A stretch of 62,021 nucleotides of DNA, from NCBI GenBank assembly GCA_028278675.1, contig JAQAJJ010000004.1, positions 6,998-69,018 of the forward strand, read 5' to 3'. The notes beneath the pieces are model-generated. The model had not been told where the DNA came from. It saw nothing but the letters and a program-made list of their open reading frames with translations, and searched no databases. This DNA comes from Candidatus Azophilus lithoversatilis (lineage in GTDB: Bacteria; Pseudomonadota; Gammaproteobacteria; Pseudomonadales; Azotimanducaceae). Of this stretch, positions 8,317-18,908 are shown one piece after another (position 1 is the first letter of the stretch; the number at the start of each line of letters is the position of its first letter). A program made the position numbers and the translations under genes.

Positions 8317-9330
8317 CTAGAGCGTACGTACCGCAACGAAGCGACTAGCGTCTTGACCCAAGCCGATGTTGTCCCGGTCGAGCAGTCGGTCGGCGCGGTA
8401 GCTGGAGCGCACCAACGGTCCGGATGCCACTTCGACGAAGCCGAGCGACAGGCCCATTGCCCGGTACTCCGCGAATTCGTCCGGATGCACCCAGCGCTCG
8501 ACCGGCAAGTGGTGCGCCGTGGGGCGCAGGTATTGGCCGATGGTCAACAGGTCCACGTCGTGCTCACGCAAGTCGGCCATGGCTTGGCGCAGTTCGTCGG
8601 CGGTCTCGCCCAAGCCGACCATGAGGCTGGACTTGGTCAGCAGCCGGAGTTCGGTCCGTTTTGCCGTAGCCAGCACGTCCAGGGTCTGCTGGTAGCCAGC
8701 CCTGGGGTCCCGCACCCGCCGGGTCAGGCGCCGCACGGTCTCCAGATTTTGGGCGAAGACTTCGAGTCCTGAGGTGGCCACGGTGGCCACGGCTTGCGCA
8801 TCGCCGCCGAAATCCGGGGTCAACGCCTCCACTGCGGTGGACGGGTTGCGCCGCTTGATGGCGCCAACGCAAGCCGCGTAGTGGCTGGCGCCACCATCGG
8901 GCAGATCATCCCGGTCGACCGACGTGAGCACCACGTAGCGCAACCCCATCAGGTGCACCGATTCCGCCGCCGCTGCGGGCTCGTCGGCATCCAGCCAGCC
9001 GTTGGGATTGCCGGTGTCCACTGAGCAGAAGCGGCACGCCCGGGTGCAGACGTTGCCCATCAGCATGAGGGTGGCGGTGCCATTGGCCCAGCACTCGCCG
9101 ATGTTCGGGCAGTGGGATTCCTCGCAGACGGTCGCCAAGCGGTGGCTTCGAACGGTGCTCCGAACGGATTCAAATCGGGGCCCGCCCCGCAGCCGCACCC
9201 GCAGCCACGGCGGCTTGGCACCGGTGGGCGGCTGGGGGCTGGTGGTGGGCTTCACCCCGTCCTTGATGGCGCTGAAGCCCAGTGCCGTTCGGTATTTTTC
9301 GCCGCTTTTCGCGCTTTGACTGGCAACCAT
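8317..9330 (-). CDS. lipA: Lipoyl synthase
   Basis: Radical SAM enzyme that inserts two sulfurs into octanoyl chains on lipoate-dependent protein subunits. 337 aa. The auxiliary cluster cysteines are C69, C74 and C80 ([12 protein letters not shown]), and the SAM cluster cysteines are C95, C99 and C102 (CTRACRFC). The C-terminal RSSYRA segment supplies the serine ligand of the auxiliary cluster. The N-terminal 40 residues are low-complexity and Pro/Lys-rich, as often seen. lipB, its usual partner, is not in the window. It lies 21 bp after the second ABC exporter gene and is the last gene of the minus-strand run that starts at asnS. Confidence 0.97.
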   Translation of the reverse strand: MVASQSAKSGEKYRTALGFSAIKDGVKPTTSPQPPTGAKPPWLRVRLRGGPRFESVRSTVRSHRLATVCEESHCPNIGECWANGTATLMLMGNVCTRACRFCSVDTGNPNGWLDADEPAAAAESVHLMGLRYVVLTSVDRDDLPDGGASHYAACVGAIKRRNPSTAVEALTPDFGGDAQAVATVATSGLEVFAQNLETVRRLTRRVRDPRAGYQQTLDVLATAKRTELRLLTKSSLMVGLGETADELRQAMADLREHDVDLLTIGQYLRPTAHHLPVERWVHPDEFAEYRAMGLSLGFVEVASGPLVRSSYRADRLLDRDNIGLGQDASRFVAVRTL

Positions 9331-9351
9331 GCAGGGATTGTACTCCGTTAG

Positions 9352-11214
9352 TCAGTTGACCTCTTGGAACTGGAGGGTGTGCAGTCGCTGGTAGAGGCCG
9401 CCTCGGGCAAGCAGCTCTTCGTGGGTGCCGAATTCAGCGATGCGCCCGTGGTCGAGCACCAGCACCCGGTCGGCTTCCTGAATGGTCTGCAGCCGGTGGG
9501 CAATGAGGATGGAAGTGCGTCCGGCGGTCAGCTTGCCAATGGCGTCCTGGATGAGTTGCTCGGTCTCGGTGTCGATCGAGGCGGTGGCTTCGTCGAGCAC
9601 GAGTATTTCCGGGTCCGCCGCAAGCACTCGGGCGAAGGCCAGTAGCTGGCGTTGGCCTTGGGAAAGGTTCTGACCCCGCTCCGAGAGTTCCGTGTCAAAG
9701 CCCCGCGGCAGGGCCTCGATGAAATCCAGCGCATTGGCGGTGCGGGCCGCCGCCATGGCCCGTTCCCGGCTGACTGCCGGATTGCCGAGCGCGATGTTGT
9801 CGAGAATGGAGCCGGAGAAGATGTGGAAGTCCTGCAGCACCACGCCGATGCGGCGGCGCAGGTCACGGCTGAGTATGCGGTTGACGTCGATGCCATCGAG
9901 AAAGATGCGCCCATCGTCGAAATCGTAGAAGCGCGCCAGCAGTCGGATCAGGGTGCTCTTGCCGGAGCCGGTGGGGCCGACAATGGCCAGCTTCTCCCCC
10001 GCTGCGATGTGGAAGCTCAAGTCCTTGAGCACAGGCACGTCCGCATCGTAGGCAAAGGAAAGGTGCGAAAACTCAATACCGCCCTCGAGCCGCTCCGGCA
10101 GCGCGACGGGGTGGGTCGGTTCGTGGATCTTCTCGTCCCAGTCGAGCGCCTGGAAGATGCGCTCGCCGCTGGCCATGGCGCGGTACAGGATGTTGGTCTG
10201 CTCGCCGAGGACGACGATGGGATGCAGCAGCATGTCCACGAAGCGGGTAAACAGCACCACCTCGCCCAACGTCAGATGGTTCTGAACCACCGCGCCGCCG
10301 CCGTAGTAGAGAATGACGCCGATGGCGACGTGGGCGATGGAGTCGTTCAGCGCGCCGTAGAGGGTCTCCCAGCGGGCGGTGGTCGTCTCAAATCCCAAGT
10401 TGCGCTGATTGATCCGCCGGTAGTCCGCCAGGTTGCGCTGTTCCCGTCCAGACAGTTGCACCACCTGCAGGCCGGCCAGGTTTTCCTGCATGTTCTGGTT
10501 TAACGCGGATACGGTTTGCCGGGTGAGGCGAAACAGCTTGCGGGTGGCGCGGCGGAAGGCGATCGTGGCCGCGGCCATGACCGGCAGGGCCAGCAACAGC
10601 ATGCCGGTCAGCGCCGGGTCGATGGAGAGCATGATGAGCAGGGCGACCAGGAACGGCACGAACTCGCCGATTAGCGAGCCAATGCCGCGCAGCAGGTCGT
10701 AGAGGGCTTCGACGTCGTTGGTCACCCGCGTCATCACCCGGCCGACCGCTACCCGGTCGTAGAAGGCGGCGGGGCGGGTCTCCAGATTGCGGAAGAGGTC
10801 CAGGCGCAGATCACGCAGCCCCTTGATGACGGAATGGGTCAGGGTCATGCGGTGGGCATGGCCAGTGACGGCCCAGCCGACTTGCAGTGCCGCGTAGAGG
10901 ATGCAGGCCGCCGCGAGCGGCTCGGCGCCGAGGGAGTTGGAAAGCCATTCAGTGATGTCCACCATCCCGAAGTCCAGGGCTTGGTGCTCTGCGTTGCCCT
11001 GAATGATCCAGTCGATGACCACGATGGAAACCACCACTGGCAGCAGCACCTGCAGGGTCGATGAGACCACCACCAGCAGGCCGCTTAGGGCGAACGTGAT
11101 GCGGTAGGGGGCCAGCCACTGCAGCAGCCTGCGCAGGAGGCTCAAGTTGAGCGCCTTCCCGGACAGGTCCGCGTCGAACATCGAGTAGTCGCGCTCGGCC
11201 GATGCGGCCGTCAT
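9352..11214 (-). CDS. ABC exporter half-transporter with consensus ATPase site
   Basis: Type IV exporter subunit of 620 aa: six-helix transmembrane domain (to about 320), then an ATP-binding domain with Walker A GPTGSGKSTLIRLL, signature LSQGQRQLLAFAR and Walker B/catalytic Glu ILVLDEATASID. The start at 11214 is chosen because ATGA overlaps the stop of the preceding gene and AGGAG sits 8 nt upstream; the upstream in-frame ATG at 11235 lies inside that gene. With its partner it forms a heterodimer of the MdlB/TM288 type. Exported substrate unknown (multidrug or lipid in the family). Confidence 0.92.
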   Translation of the reverse strand: MTAASAERDYSMFDADLSGKALNLSLLRRLLQWLAPYRITFALSGLLVVVSSTLQVLLPVVVSIVVIDWIIQGNAEHQALDFGMVDITEWLSNSLGAEPLAAACILYAALQVGWAVTGHAHRMTLTHSVIKGLRDLRLDLFRNLETRPAAFYDRVAVGRVMTRVTNDVEALYDLLRGIGSLIGEFVPFLVALLIMLSIDPALTGMLLLALPVMAAATIAFRRATRKLFRLTRQTVSALNQNMQENLAGLQVVQLSGREQRNLADYRRINQRNLGFETTTARWETLYGALNDSIAHVAIGVILYYGGGAVVQNHLTLGEVVLFTRFVDMLLHPIVVLGEQTNILYRAMASGERIFQALDWDEKIHEPTHPVALPERLEGGIEFSHLSFAYDADVPVLKDLSFHIAAGEKLAIVGPTGSGKSTLIRLLARFYDFDDGRIFLDGIDVNRILSRDLRRRIGVVLQDFHIFSGSILDNIALGNPAVSRERAMAAARTANALDFIEALPRGFDTELSERGQNLSQGQRQLLAFARVLAADPEILVLDEATASIDTETEQLIQDAIGKLTAGRTSILIAHRLQTIQEADRVLVLDHGRIAEFGTHEELLARGGLYQRLHTLQFQEVN

Positions 11215-12980
11215 GAGGACGCTCCTATGCCCCAAGCCGGAACCGCCTTGCCGACTGGCTGGCCGCCGCGCTGCAGTCGTTCGAGTTCGGCGTAGAGTCC
11301 GTCCCGTTCAATGAGCTCGCGGTGGGTGCCGCCTTCAACGATGCGGCCCGCTTCCAGAATCAGGATGCGATCGGCATGGCGTGCGGTGGACACTCGGTGC
11401 GAGACGATTAACGTGGTGCGCCCTGATCGGGAGCGATTAAGGCCAGTCAGAATGCGCTCCTCGGTTTCGGTGTCCACGCTGGAGAAGCAGTCGTCCAGAA
11501 TCAGCACCGGTGCTTCCCTGATCAGCCCCCTAGCCAGGGTCGCCCGATGCTTTTGGCCCCCGGAGAGGGTGACGCCTCGCTCGCCCACGATGGTTTCCAT
11601 TCCTTGGGGGAAGCCCTCGATGGTGTCCTTCAGGTCGGCTGCCGCAGCGGCTGCCCAGATCCGATCGATCGGTCGCTGGGGATCGTCATAGGAGAGATTG
11701 TCCTTGAGGGGCAGGCCGAACAGGAAAGCCTGCTGCGGCACCAGTGCGACTTGCGCCCGCAGTTGGGCCAGCGGGTAGTCGCGCACGTCAACCCCATCGA
11801 TGAACACACTGTCCGGCGGCGGATCGAACAGGCGGACGAGGGTCTTCAGCAGCGTGGTCTTGCCGGCGCCGATACGGCCCATTAAGGCGATCATCTCGCC
11901 GGGCCGGATGGCTAGGTTCACGTCCTTGAGTGCCGCGTCCCGGCCTGTTTCATGGCGCAGGGTCAGGGCGCGGATGTCGATGGCACCCTTGATGCGGGCA
12001 GGCGCCGCGCCGTTCGGCCGATCGGGCACTTCCGCCTCAAGGTCGAACACCTCGAACAAGCGATCGCTGGCCACCGCTCCCCGCTGCACCAAGTTGACGA
12101 TGAAGCCAGCAACCCGGAAGGGCTGAACCACCATGTTGACGTACATGAAGAAGGCTACCAAGGCGCCGGGCGTCATCTCGCCGCTCAGCACCAAATGTCC
12201 TCCATAACCCAGAATGGTGATCGAGCACGCCGCCGCCAGAGTCGGCATCCAGGCTGTCATCAGGGAGTTGACCTGAGCTTGCCGGTAGAAGGCGCCGGCG
12301 TAGTTTTCGTTGGTGGCGGCGAAGCGGGCGACTTCGTTCTCCTCCTGGACCATCGCCTGGATGGTGCGAATGCCGGCCAGGTTTTCCTGGGTTTGCGCCG
12401 CTAGGTCCGAGAGGCGATTCTGGACCGCCATTGACGCTGAGCCCATTTGTCGGGACAAGCGCTTGGCGTTGTAGTAAATGAAGGGCATGGGCGGCAGCAG
12501 CAGCAAGGTCAGGGCCGGGGAGAAGTAGAGCATGAAGCCGAATCCGACCAGCGTGGCGTAGGCCATGATGATGATCAGTATGGTGCCCATGGCGATCAGC
12601 CGCTGGATGAGGCTTATGTCAGCCACCGCCCGGGTCATCATGTCGCCGATGCTGTGCCGGTTGAGGAACCGCGCCCCTTGGCGTTGCAAGTCGCCATACA
12701 ATCGCTGGCGGAGATCGAAGGCCACTCGCTGCCCGGTGGTGCGCACCGCGTAGCGGGCCCCGGTGACCGTCAGGTAGCGGGCCAAGACCGCCGCGGCGAT
12801 GCCCAGAACCGGCGCCCGTACGTCGCCATCGCCGGCCGCGATCCGGTCGATGCCCATAGCGAGAAAGAAGGGCACCAGCCCCTCGACCAGCCGCGCTATC
12901 CCAAAGGCGGCCACGCCCAACGACAAGCGCCAGCGGTAGGGCGCGATGAACGGGCTTAGGCGAAGCAGTGATTTCAACAT
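11211..12980 (-). CDS. ABC exporter half-transporter with degenerate ATPase site
   Basis: Partner of the preceding half-transporter, 589 aa. Six transmembrane helices lie within residues 15-300, with the ATPase domain after 330. Walker A GRIGAGKTT is at 368-376 and LSGGQKHRATLARG at 472-483. The Walker B Asp496 is followed by Asp497 instead of the catalytic Glu, the pattern of the non-catalytic subunit in heterodimeric exporters such as MdlA/TM287. The gene lies 40 bp after the S41 peptidase gene and overlaps its partner by 4 bp (ATGA), so the two are translationally coupled. Confidence 0.92.
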   Translation of the reverse strand: MLKSLLRLSPFIAPYRWRLSLGVAAFGIARLVEGLVPFFLAMGIDRIAAGDGDVRAPVLGIAAAVLARYLTVTGARYAVRTTGQRVAFDLRQRLYGDLQRQGARFLNRHSIGDMMTRAVADISLIQRLIAMGTILIIIMAYATLVGFGFMLYFSPALTLLLLPPMPFIYYNAKRLSRQMGSASMAVQNRLSDLAAQTQENLAGIRTIQAMVQEENEVARFAATNENYAGAFYRQAQVNSLMTAWMPTLAAACSITILGYGGHLVLSGEMTPGALVAFFMYVNMVVQPFRVAGFIVNLVQRGAVASDRLFEVFDLEAEVPDRPNGAAPARIKGAIDIRALTLRHETGRDAALKDVNLAIRPGEMIALMGRIGAGKTTLLKTLVRLFDPPPDSVFIDGVDVRDYPLAQLRAQVALVPQQAFLFGLPLKDNLSYDDPQRPIDRIWAAAAAADLKDTIEGFPQGMETIVGERGVTLSGGQKHRATLARGLIREAPVLILDDCFSSVDTETEERILTGLNRSRSGRTTLIVSHRVSTARHADRILILEAGRIVEGGTHRELIERDGLYAELERLQRGGQPVGKAVPAWGIGASS

Positions 12981-13020
12981 CGGGGTTCGCTCCCTAGCCC
13001 GGGCGTCGCGTGGGGGTGAG

Positions 13021-14961
13021 CTAGGGCTGGGGCGTGGCGATCTTCAGGCCGTGCAGCCGTTTCGGCACCCATTCCAACCCCGTCGATTGGCGTTTCGCCA
13101 CCGCACCGGTCACGCAGGCCAAGCCTTCGGGACAGGGACAATGGCGGTCCTGTCGATAGCGGAGCGCGGCCTTCAGGCGAGCTTCGGCCGGATCGCCGAA
13201 ACCGTGTTCGAAGTCGTCGGGGATGCTGCAGCCAGGCAGTTCCACCCCCGCTGGCGTGGTCACGTTGGCGGGCGAAAAGCCGTCGGCGTAGTCACCGAAG
13301 CCCTTGGCGTTGACGCCGCTGAACTGAATCGTGAAGTAGGTGGTGCCGCAGTTGCCAGTGGGATAGAAGCCAAACGGCTTGCCGCAGGTGGTGGCGCCGA
13401 CCTGCACCACATCGATGTCGATGCCGCGCAAGCTGTTGATAACTGACTCGCTGGCCGAACAGGTGCCGGCGCCCGTCAGCACGAACACACGGGGCAGATT
13501 CAGGCTGGGCAGGGGTTCGCCAGCGGGCGCGGAAAAACCCTGCGCGGAGTCGTGAAAGGGCGTCGGCTCCAGCACTTGGCCCGTGACGGGATTGAATTGC
13601 TGGTGTTTGTCATTGAATTGAAGTGCCTCGAACACCCGACCTTGGGCGGCCGACGGTCCGGCGATCATGAAGCCGAGCTCGCTGGCGATGTCCAGAAAGC
13701 CGCCGCCGTTGTAGCGCAGGTCCAGCACCAAGTCGGCGATCCCGGCTGCAGCGAATTCGTTTATGGCGTCGATCAGTTCCCGCTCCGCGGGGGCGATGAA
13801 GTCATTGAACAGCAGGTAGCCCACTGGCCCAAGATCCGTGTCGAGCACACTAACGTGCTGCACCGGGTCGGATGTGATCGTGGTGGCCTGCATGGTCACC
13901 GTTCGCGGCTCGTCGGCGCCCAGATCTTGAACCACGAATTCATGGGTTTCCCCCTCGGCGGCAGGAAAGAGCCCGCCGTTAAGGATATCCACGTCGGCTT
14001 GGCTGCCGGCGTTGACCAGATCGGTGCCGTCGATTTCAAGAATCCGCGTACCGCGCCTCAAGCCGGCTTGGCGGGCGGGCGATGCGGGTTCGATGTAGGC
14101 GACCACCGCTTCCCGGGGCGGTCGGCGGCTCAGCAGCACGATGTGGGCGCCGTAGCCCACCGAATTCCCGGATCGGGACAGGGCTTCCCATTGCGCGGTG
14201 GGATAGGTGAAGTGGAAGCGGTCCTTGTCGTTGCCGGAGGGGGTCATTTCGAAGGTTCTGAGCAAATCGAAGTACTCCGGCGTCGAGTGCAGGGCCGGGT
14301 CGCGATCAGTGATTTCATCGTACCAAAGATAGGTGTTGTTGCTCCAGGAGCGCAGCCAGTTGTTCTCGTCCAGCATCTCGCCCGGCATGTCGGCATAGAC
14401 CGCGTTGCTGGTTGACGTACGCGGGTTGGCGCAAAAATCCTTGAATTTTGAGGCGGGTTCGAAGCGGCCTTCGACCCAGCCGCCGGTGACGGTGACGGTA
14501 AAGCGCACCGGCAGGGACTCGGCGTTGGCCTCGCCGCTGCTGTCCCGGGCGGTCACGGTGACGGTCGTGGTGCCGGGTGCGATGCCGTTGACGGTCAGCG
14601 TCGCGCCGCTGACCGTCACTGAGGCCACCTCCGCGTCGCTGGAATTGGCGGTGAACCGGTGGTCGTCCCCGGGATTGCCGTCGGAGACCGATGCCTGAAT
14701 GCTGAGCGTTTCGCCGACAGCGACTGTTTGGTCACCGATGGCCCCGACAACGGGTTGAAGGTTGTTGTCGCTGCCGCTGCCGCCCCCGCCCCCGCCCCCG
14801 CAACCAGCGGCCAGCGTTGCCATGATGAGCGCTGCCGTGCGGCGGCGAAGCAGGCAAGCCGCCAGCTCGCCCCAGTACTTTGGGCCGCCGACAAATAAGT
14901 AACGACCGGCCGGCCATCGGGCGGTCTTCATTTGTTTCGAGGAAGTCGCATTGCGAGTCAT
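13021..14961 (-). CDS. S41-family peptidase lipoprotein with Ig-like domain
   Basis: Surface- or periplasm-anchored carboxy-terminal-processing-type protease, 646 aa as listed. A hydrophobic stretch ends in the lipobox LAAGC (about residue 54), followed by a run of seven glycines. An Ig-like/Big repeat (VVGAIGDQTVAVGETLSI...TVTVTARD) covers about 70-160. A PDZ-like segment (PASPARQAGLRRGTRILEIDG) and the S41 core follow, with the Ser in GTCSASESVINS and a Lys in TTCGKPFG as the likely dyad. The 50 residues before the lipobox are unusually long, so the true start may lie further in. It lies 62 bp after asnS. Confidence 0.85.
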   Translation of the reverse strand: MTRNATSSKQMKTARWPAGRYLFVGGPKYWGELAACLLRRRTAALIMATLAAGCGGGGGGGSGSDNNLQPVVGAIGDQTVAVGETLSIQASVSDGNPGDDHRFTANSSDAEVASVTVSGATLTVNGIAPGTTTVTVTARDSSGEANAESLPVRFTVTVTGGWVEGRFEPASKFKDFCANPRTSTSNAVYADMPGEMLDENNWLRSWSNNTYLWYDEITDRDPALHSTPEYFDLLRTFEMTPSGNDKDRFHFTYPTAQWEALSRSGNSVGYGAHIVLLSRRPPREAVVAYIEPASPARQAGLRRGTRILEIDGTDLVNAGSQADVDILNGGLFPAAEGETHEFVVQDLGADEPRTVTMQATTITSDPVQHVSVLDTDLGPVGYLLFNDFIAPAERELIDAINEFAAAGIADLVLDLRYNGGGFLDIASELGFMIAGPSAAQGRVFEALQFNDKHQQFNPVTGQVLEPTPFHDSAQGFSAPAGEPLPSLNLPRVFVLTGAGTCSASESVINSLRGIDIDVVQVGATTCGKPFGFYPTGNCGTTYFTIQFSGVNAKGFGDYADGFSPANVTTPAGVELPGCSIPDDFEHGFGDPAEARLKAALRYRQDRHCPCPEGLACVTGAVAKRQSTGLEWVPKRLHGLKIATPQP

Positions 14962-15023
14962 GGCATTTCTTCTTGTGGAGTTGGTCGAGGGGCCGATTCC
15001 GAAATCGATTGCAGCGAGCGGCC

Positions 15024-16397
<1,374 letters not shown>

Positions 16398-16575
16398 GGC
16401 ACTGCTGCTAATGCTCTTCCGGATCTAATGACGGCTGCATCCCAGCGTCTGGCGGGCTGCGGTCAGAGGCCAATGATACAGGCTTCAGGAGTGACGTTGG
16501 CCGGTAGCGGCATTGTATACGCGACGGGTGCCTCGGTTCAGAACCAGGCGGGACTGCCGGACGTTCATCGGGCGC

Positions 16576-16617
16576 CGCGTCGCGCAGCGACGCGAACGCT
16601 TCGCCTCCGGCGAAGCG
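16576..16617. repeat. Bipartite hairpin repeat upstream of DUF3014 gene
   Basis: Two adjacent perfect hairpins. CGCGTCGC pairs with GCGACGCG around GCA (16576-16594), and CGCTTCGCC (16597-16605) pairs with GGCGAAGCG (16609-16617) around TCC. Same architecture as the copies at 4518 and 55554 but with different arm sequences. It sits in the 279-nt divergent gap between asnS and the DUF3014 gene. Confidence 0.65.
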
Positions 16618-16676
16618 CGGCTTGCCCAATAGTCTCAATTTCAGTAGCTTGCGCAAGTGGACAACTGGATGCAGCC

Positions 16677-17537
16677 ATGAGCAACTTTCGAATGTTGGCG
16701 AGTCTTTTGCTTGGCGTTGCGCTTGTGGCAGCGGTGTTGCTTGCCGTGAACTTTTGGCCGTCTGGTGAGTCGCCGCTGATCGATCCAGGGCTTGAGCCTT
16801 TGGAGCCCTTGCCCACTCCGGAGGAGCCGCGCCAACCACCCATGCCAGTGCCCGAGGTGAGCGATGCGGCCCCGGCCGCAGTGGATGCGCCAGCTGTTGA
16901 TGACGCCCCTGACCGGTCCTCCGAGGCTCAGGTGGCCGAGCCTGCGCCCTTGCCGCCGCTTGATGAGAGCGATGCCTTCGTCCGAGCGCAAACCAACGGC
17001 ATTTGCCTGCCCTTGGCTTGGACCGTGGCCGACAGCTTGGTGCGCCGCGCCGCCATCCTGATCGAAAACGCCGGCCGCGGCGAACTGCCGCCCAAGCGGG
17101 GTGGCCTGTTGCCGCCATCGAGTGCGTTTCCGGTGCGCCGCGAAGGCGATCGTCTCTTCATGGATGAGTCGGGATACCGGCGCTTTGACGTCTACATGGA
17201 TGAGCTGGAGGCCATTGACCCCGAACGCTTGGCGGATTGCATCCTATTGCTGGGCCCGTTGCTGGACCAAGCACTGAGCGAATTGGGTTATTCCGATGGC
17301 CCGCAAGCGGGCGTCGCCGCCGCCATCGAACGGATTTTGGCCGTGCCTGAGCCAATTGGAGACTTAAGGATTGAACTGGTGCAGCCGAAAGTTCTGTTCC
17401 AATACTCGGATCCACGCCTTGAGTCCTTGAGCGGCCTGCAAAAGCAGGTGTTGCGCATGGGGCCGGAGAACACGCGCCGGCTCAAGGCCTATGTGAGCCT
17501 GCTGCTGCCCCTGCTTGGCGACTCGCCCCTCGACTAA
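16677..17537 (+). CDS. DUF3014 domain-containing membrane-anchored protein
   Basis: 286 aa. One N-terminal transmembrane helix (RMLASLLLGVALVAAVLLAV, 5-24) is followed by a Pro/Ala/Glu-rich linker (about 28-85) and a globular domain beginning LPPLDESDAFVR. The DESDAFVR start, the FPVRREGDRLFMDESGYRRFDVY block and the tail LLGDSPLD match my recollection of DUF3014. The ATG at 16677 is chosen because the longer frame runs back through the asnS promoter region and the hairpin repeat. Probably faces the periplasm; function not known. Confidence 0.8.
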   Translation: MSNFRMLASLLLGVALVAAVLLAVNFWPSGESPLIDPGLEPLEPLPTPEEPRQPPMPVPEVSDAAPAAVDAPAVDDAPDRSSEAQVAEPAPLPPLDESDAFVRAQTNGICLPLAWTVADSLVRRAAILIENAGRGELPPKRGGLLPPSSAFPVRREGDRLFMDESGYRRFDVYMDELEAIDPERLADCILLLGPLLDQALSELGYSDGPQAGVAAAIERILAVPEPIGDLRIELVQPKVLFQYSDPRLESLSGLQKQVLRMGPENTRRLKAYVSLLLPLLGDSPLD

Positions 17538-17591
17538 GGCGCCAAGTCGGGCCAGTAACCCGTCTCTTCAGTCCCCGAACCAAAACGCCAG

Positions 17592-17604
17592 GTTGCGCAG
17601 CAAC
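17592..17604. repeat. Short hairpin between convergent genes
   Basis: GTTGC-GCA-GCAAC hairpin. The surrounding 17-nt string GTTGCGCAGCAACTTGA recurs exactly at 41837-41853. It sits between the DUF3014 and GNAT genes and may act as a bidirectional terminator, though there is no T-run. Confidence 0.45.
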
Positions 17605-17623
17605 TTGAACGCGCAGCCGCAGG

Positions 17624-18814
17624 CTATGCGCCGCCGCCGCTCCGAATCGCGCTCAGGTCGATGCCCGCCTTGAAGGGACTGCGCCGCTCGATCCAGTCGA
17701 TGTCCTGGGAGACGTGGCGGCGTTCGGCATCCAGAAAGCGGGCCACGGCGTCGCGAAAGGCCGGCTCCCGAATCCAGTGAGCGCTGTAGGTGGCTTGTGG
17801 CAGGTAGCCCCGGACCACCTTGTGCGGACCTTGGGCGCCTGCTTCGACCCGAGCCAGCCCCTTGGCGATGGCGAAGTCGATGGCTTGGTAGTAGCAGGTT
17901 TCAAAGTGGAGGAAGCGATGATCCTCGATGCAGCCCCAGTTGCGGCCGTAGAGCGTATCGCCGCCGATGAAGTTCAGCGCGCCGGCGATGAAGCGGCCGT
18001 TCCGTTTGCACATCACCAGTAGGGTGCGGTCGGCCAAGGTCTCGCTGATTAGGCTGAAAAAGCGCCGAGTTAGATAGGGTGAGCCCCATTTGCGGGTGCC
18101 GGTGTCCATGTAGAACTTGTGGAAGGCATCCCAGTGGCCCTCGGTCAGATCCGTGCCGGTCACCCACTCGATGCTGACGCCGTCCGCCAAGGCGTCGCGA
18201 CGCTCGCGTCGCAGATTCTTGCGCTTCTTGGAGGACAGGTCGGCCAGAAAGTCCTCGAAGCTGGCATAGTTGGCGTTGTGCCAGTGGAACTGCTGATCCA
18301 TGCGTCGCAGATAGCCGTGCTGGCCTGCCGTCTGCCATTGGCGCTCAGGCAGGAAGGTGATGTGCAGCGATGAGACTTCGATCTGCTCCGCCAGTGCGGC
18401 GCAGGCGTCGAGCAGTTGCCCCTCGACCTCCCCACCCCCGTCGGCGCACAGCAGGCGGCGTCCGGTGGTGGGGGTGAAGGGAATGCTGGACAGCAGCTTG
18501 GGATAGTAGCTGCCCCCGGCGCGCTGCAGTGCCTCGGCCCAGGCGTGGTCGAAGACGTACTCGCCTTGGGAGTGGCCCTTGAGGTAAAGCGGGACGCAGC
18601 CAACGACTCGCTCGCCTTCGCTAAGAACGAGGTGGAAGGGCTGCCAGCCAGTGCGGCCGGTGGCGCTGCCGCTGGCTTCGAGGGCGTGGAGAAACTGGTG
18701 GGAAAGGAACGGATTGAACACCGCGCCCGGCGGGTTGGCGCAACCGTTCCAAGCGTTGGCATCAATGGCGTCGATGTCCCGTAGAACGCGGGCCGTGCGA
18801 TTGCTGGCTGTCAA
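17624..18814 (-). CDS. GNAT/FemAB-like protein (DUF482 family)
   Basis: 396 aa of the family annotated as peptidoglycan biosynthesis-like or GNAT N-acyltransferase (COG3146). The marks are NPFLSHQFLHALEASG near the N-terminus, VGCVPLYLKGHSQGEYVFDHAWAEAL split over 70-95, and SYYPKLLSSIPFTPTTG, which are highly conserved in the family. The C-terminal half carries the acyltransferase-like segment FETCYYQAIDFAIAKGLARVEAGAQGPHK. The start is a TTG with AAGGAAAAG about 5 nt upstream. Divergent from the HisN-type phosphatase. Acyl acceptor unknown. Confidence 0.85.
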   Translation of the reverse strand: MTASNRTARVLRDIDAIDANAWNGCANPPGAVFNPFLSHQFLHALEASGSATGRTGWQPFHLVLSEGERVVGCVPLYLKGHSQGEYVFDHAWAEALQRAGGSYYPKLLSSIPFTPTTGRRLLCADGGGEVEGQLLDACAALAEQIEVSSLHITFLPERQWQTAGQHGYLRRMDQQFHWHNANYASFEDFLADLSSKKRKNLRRERRDALADGVSIEWVTGTDLTEGHWDAFHKFYMDTGTRKWGSPYLTRRFFSLISETLADRTLLVMCKRNGRFIAGALNFIGGDTLYGRNWGCIEDHRFLHFETCYYQAIDFAIAKGLARVEAGAQGPHKVVRGYLPQATYSAHWIREPAFRDAVARFLDAERRHVSQDIDWIERRSPFKAGIDLSAIRSGGGA

Positions 18815-18908
18815 GTCTTTTCCTTGTTTGGGGATGGGGCACTATGCCGGTCCAGGGCGCTACTTACCATGCCGGGCACGGCGAGCCATGATCGTAGATA
18901 ATGGCTTG

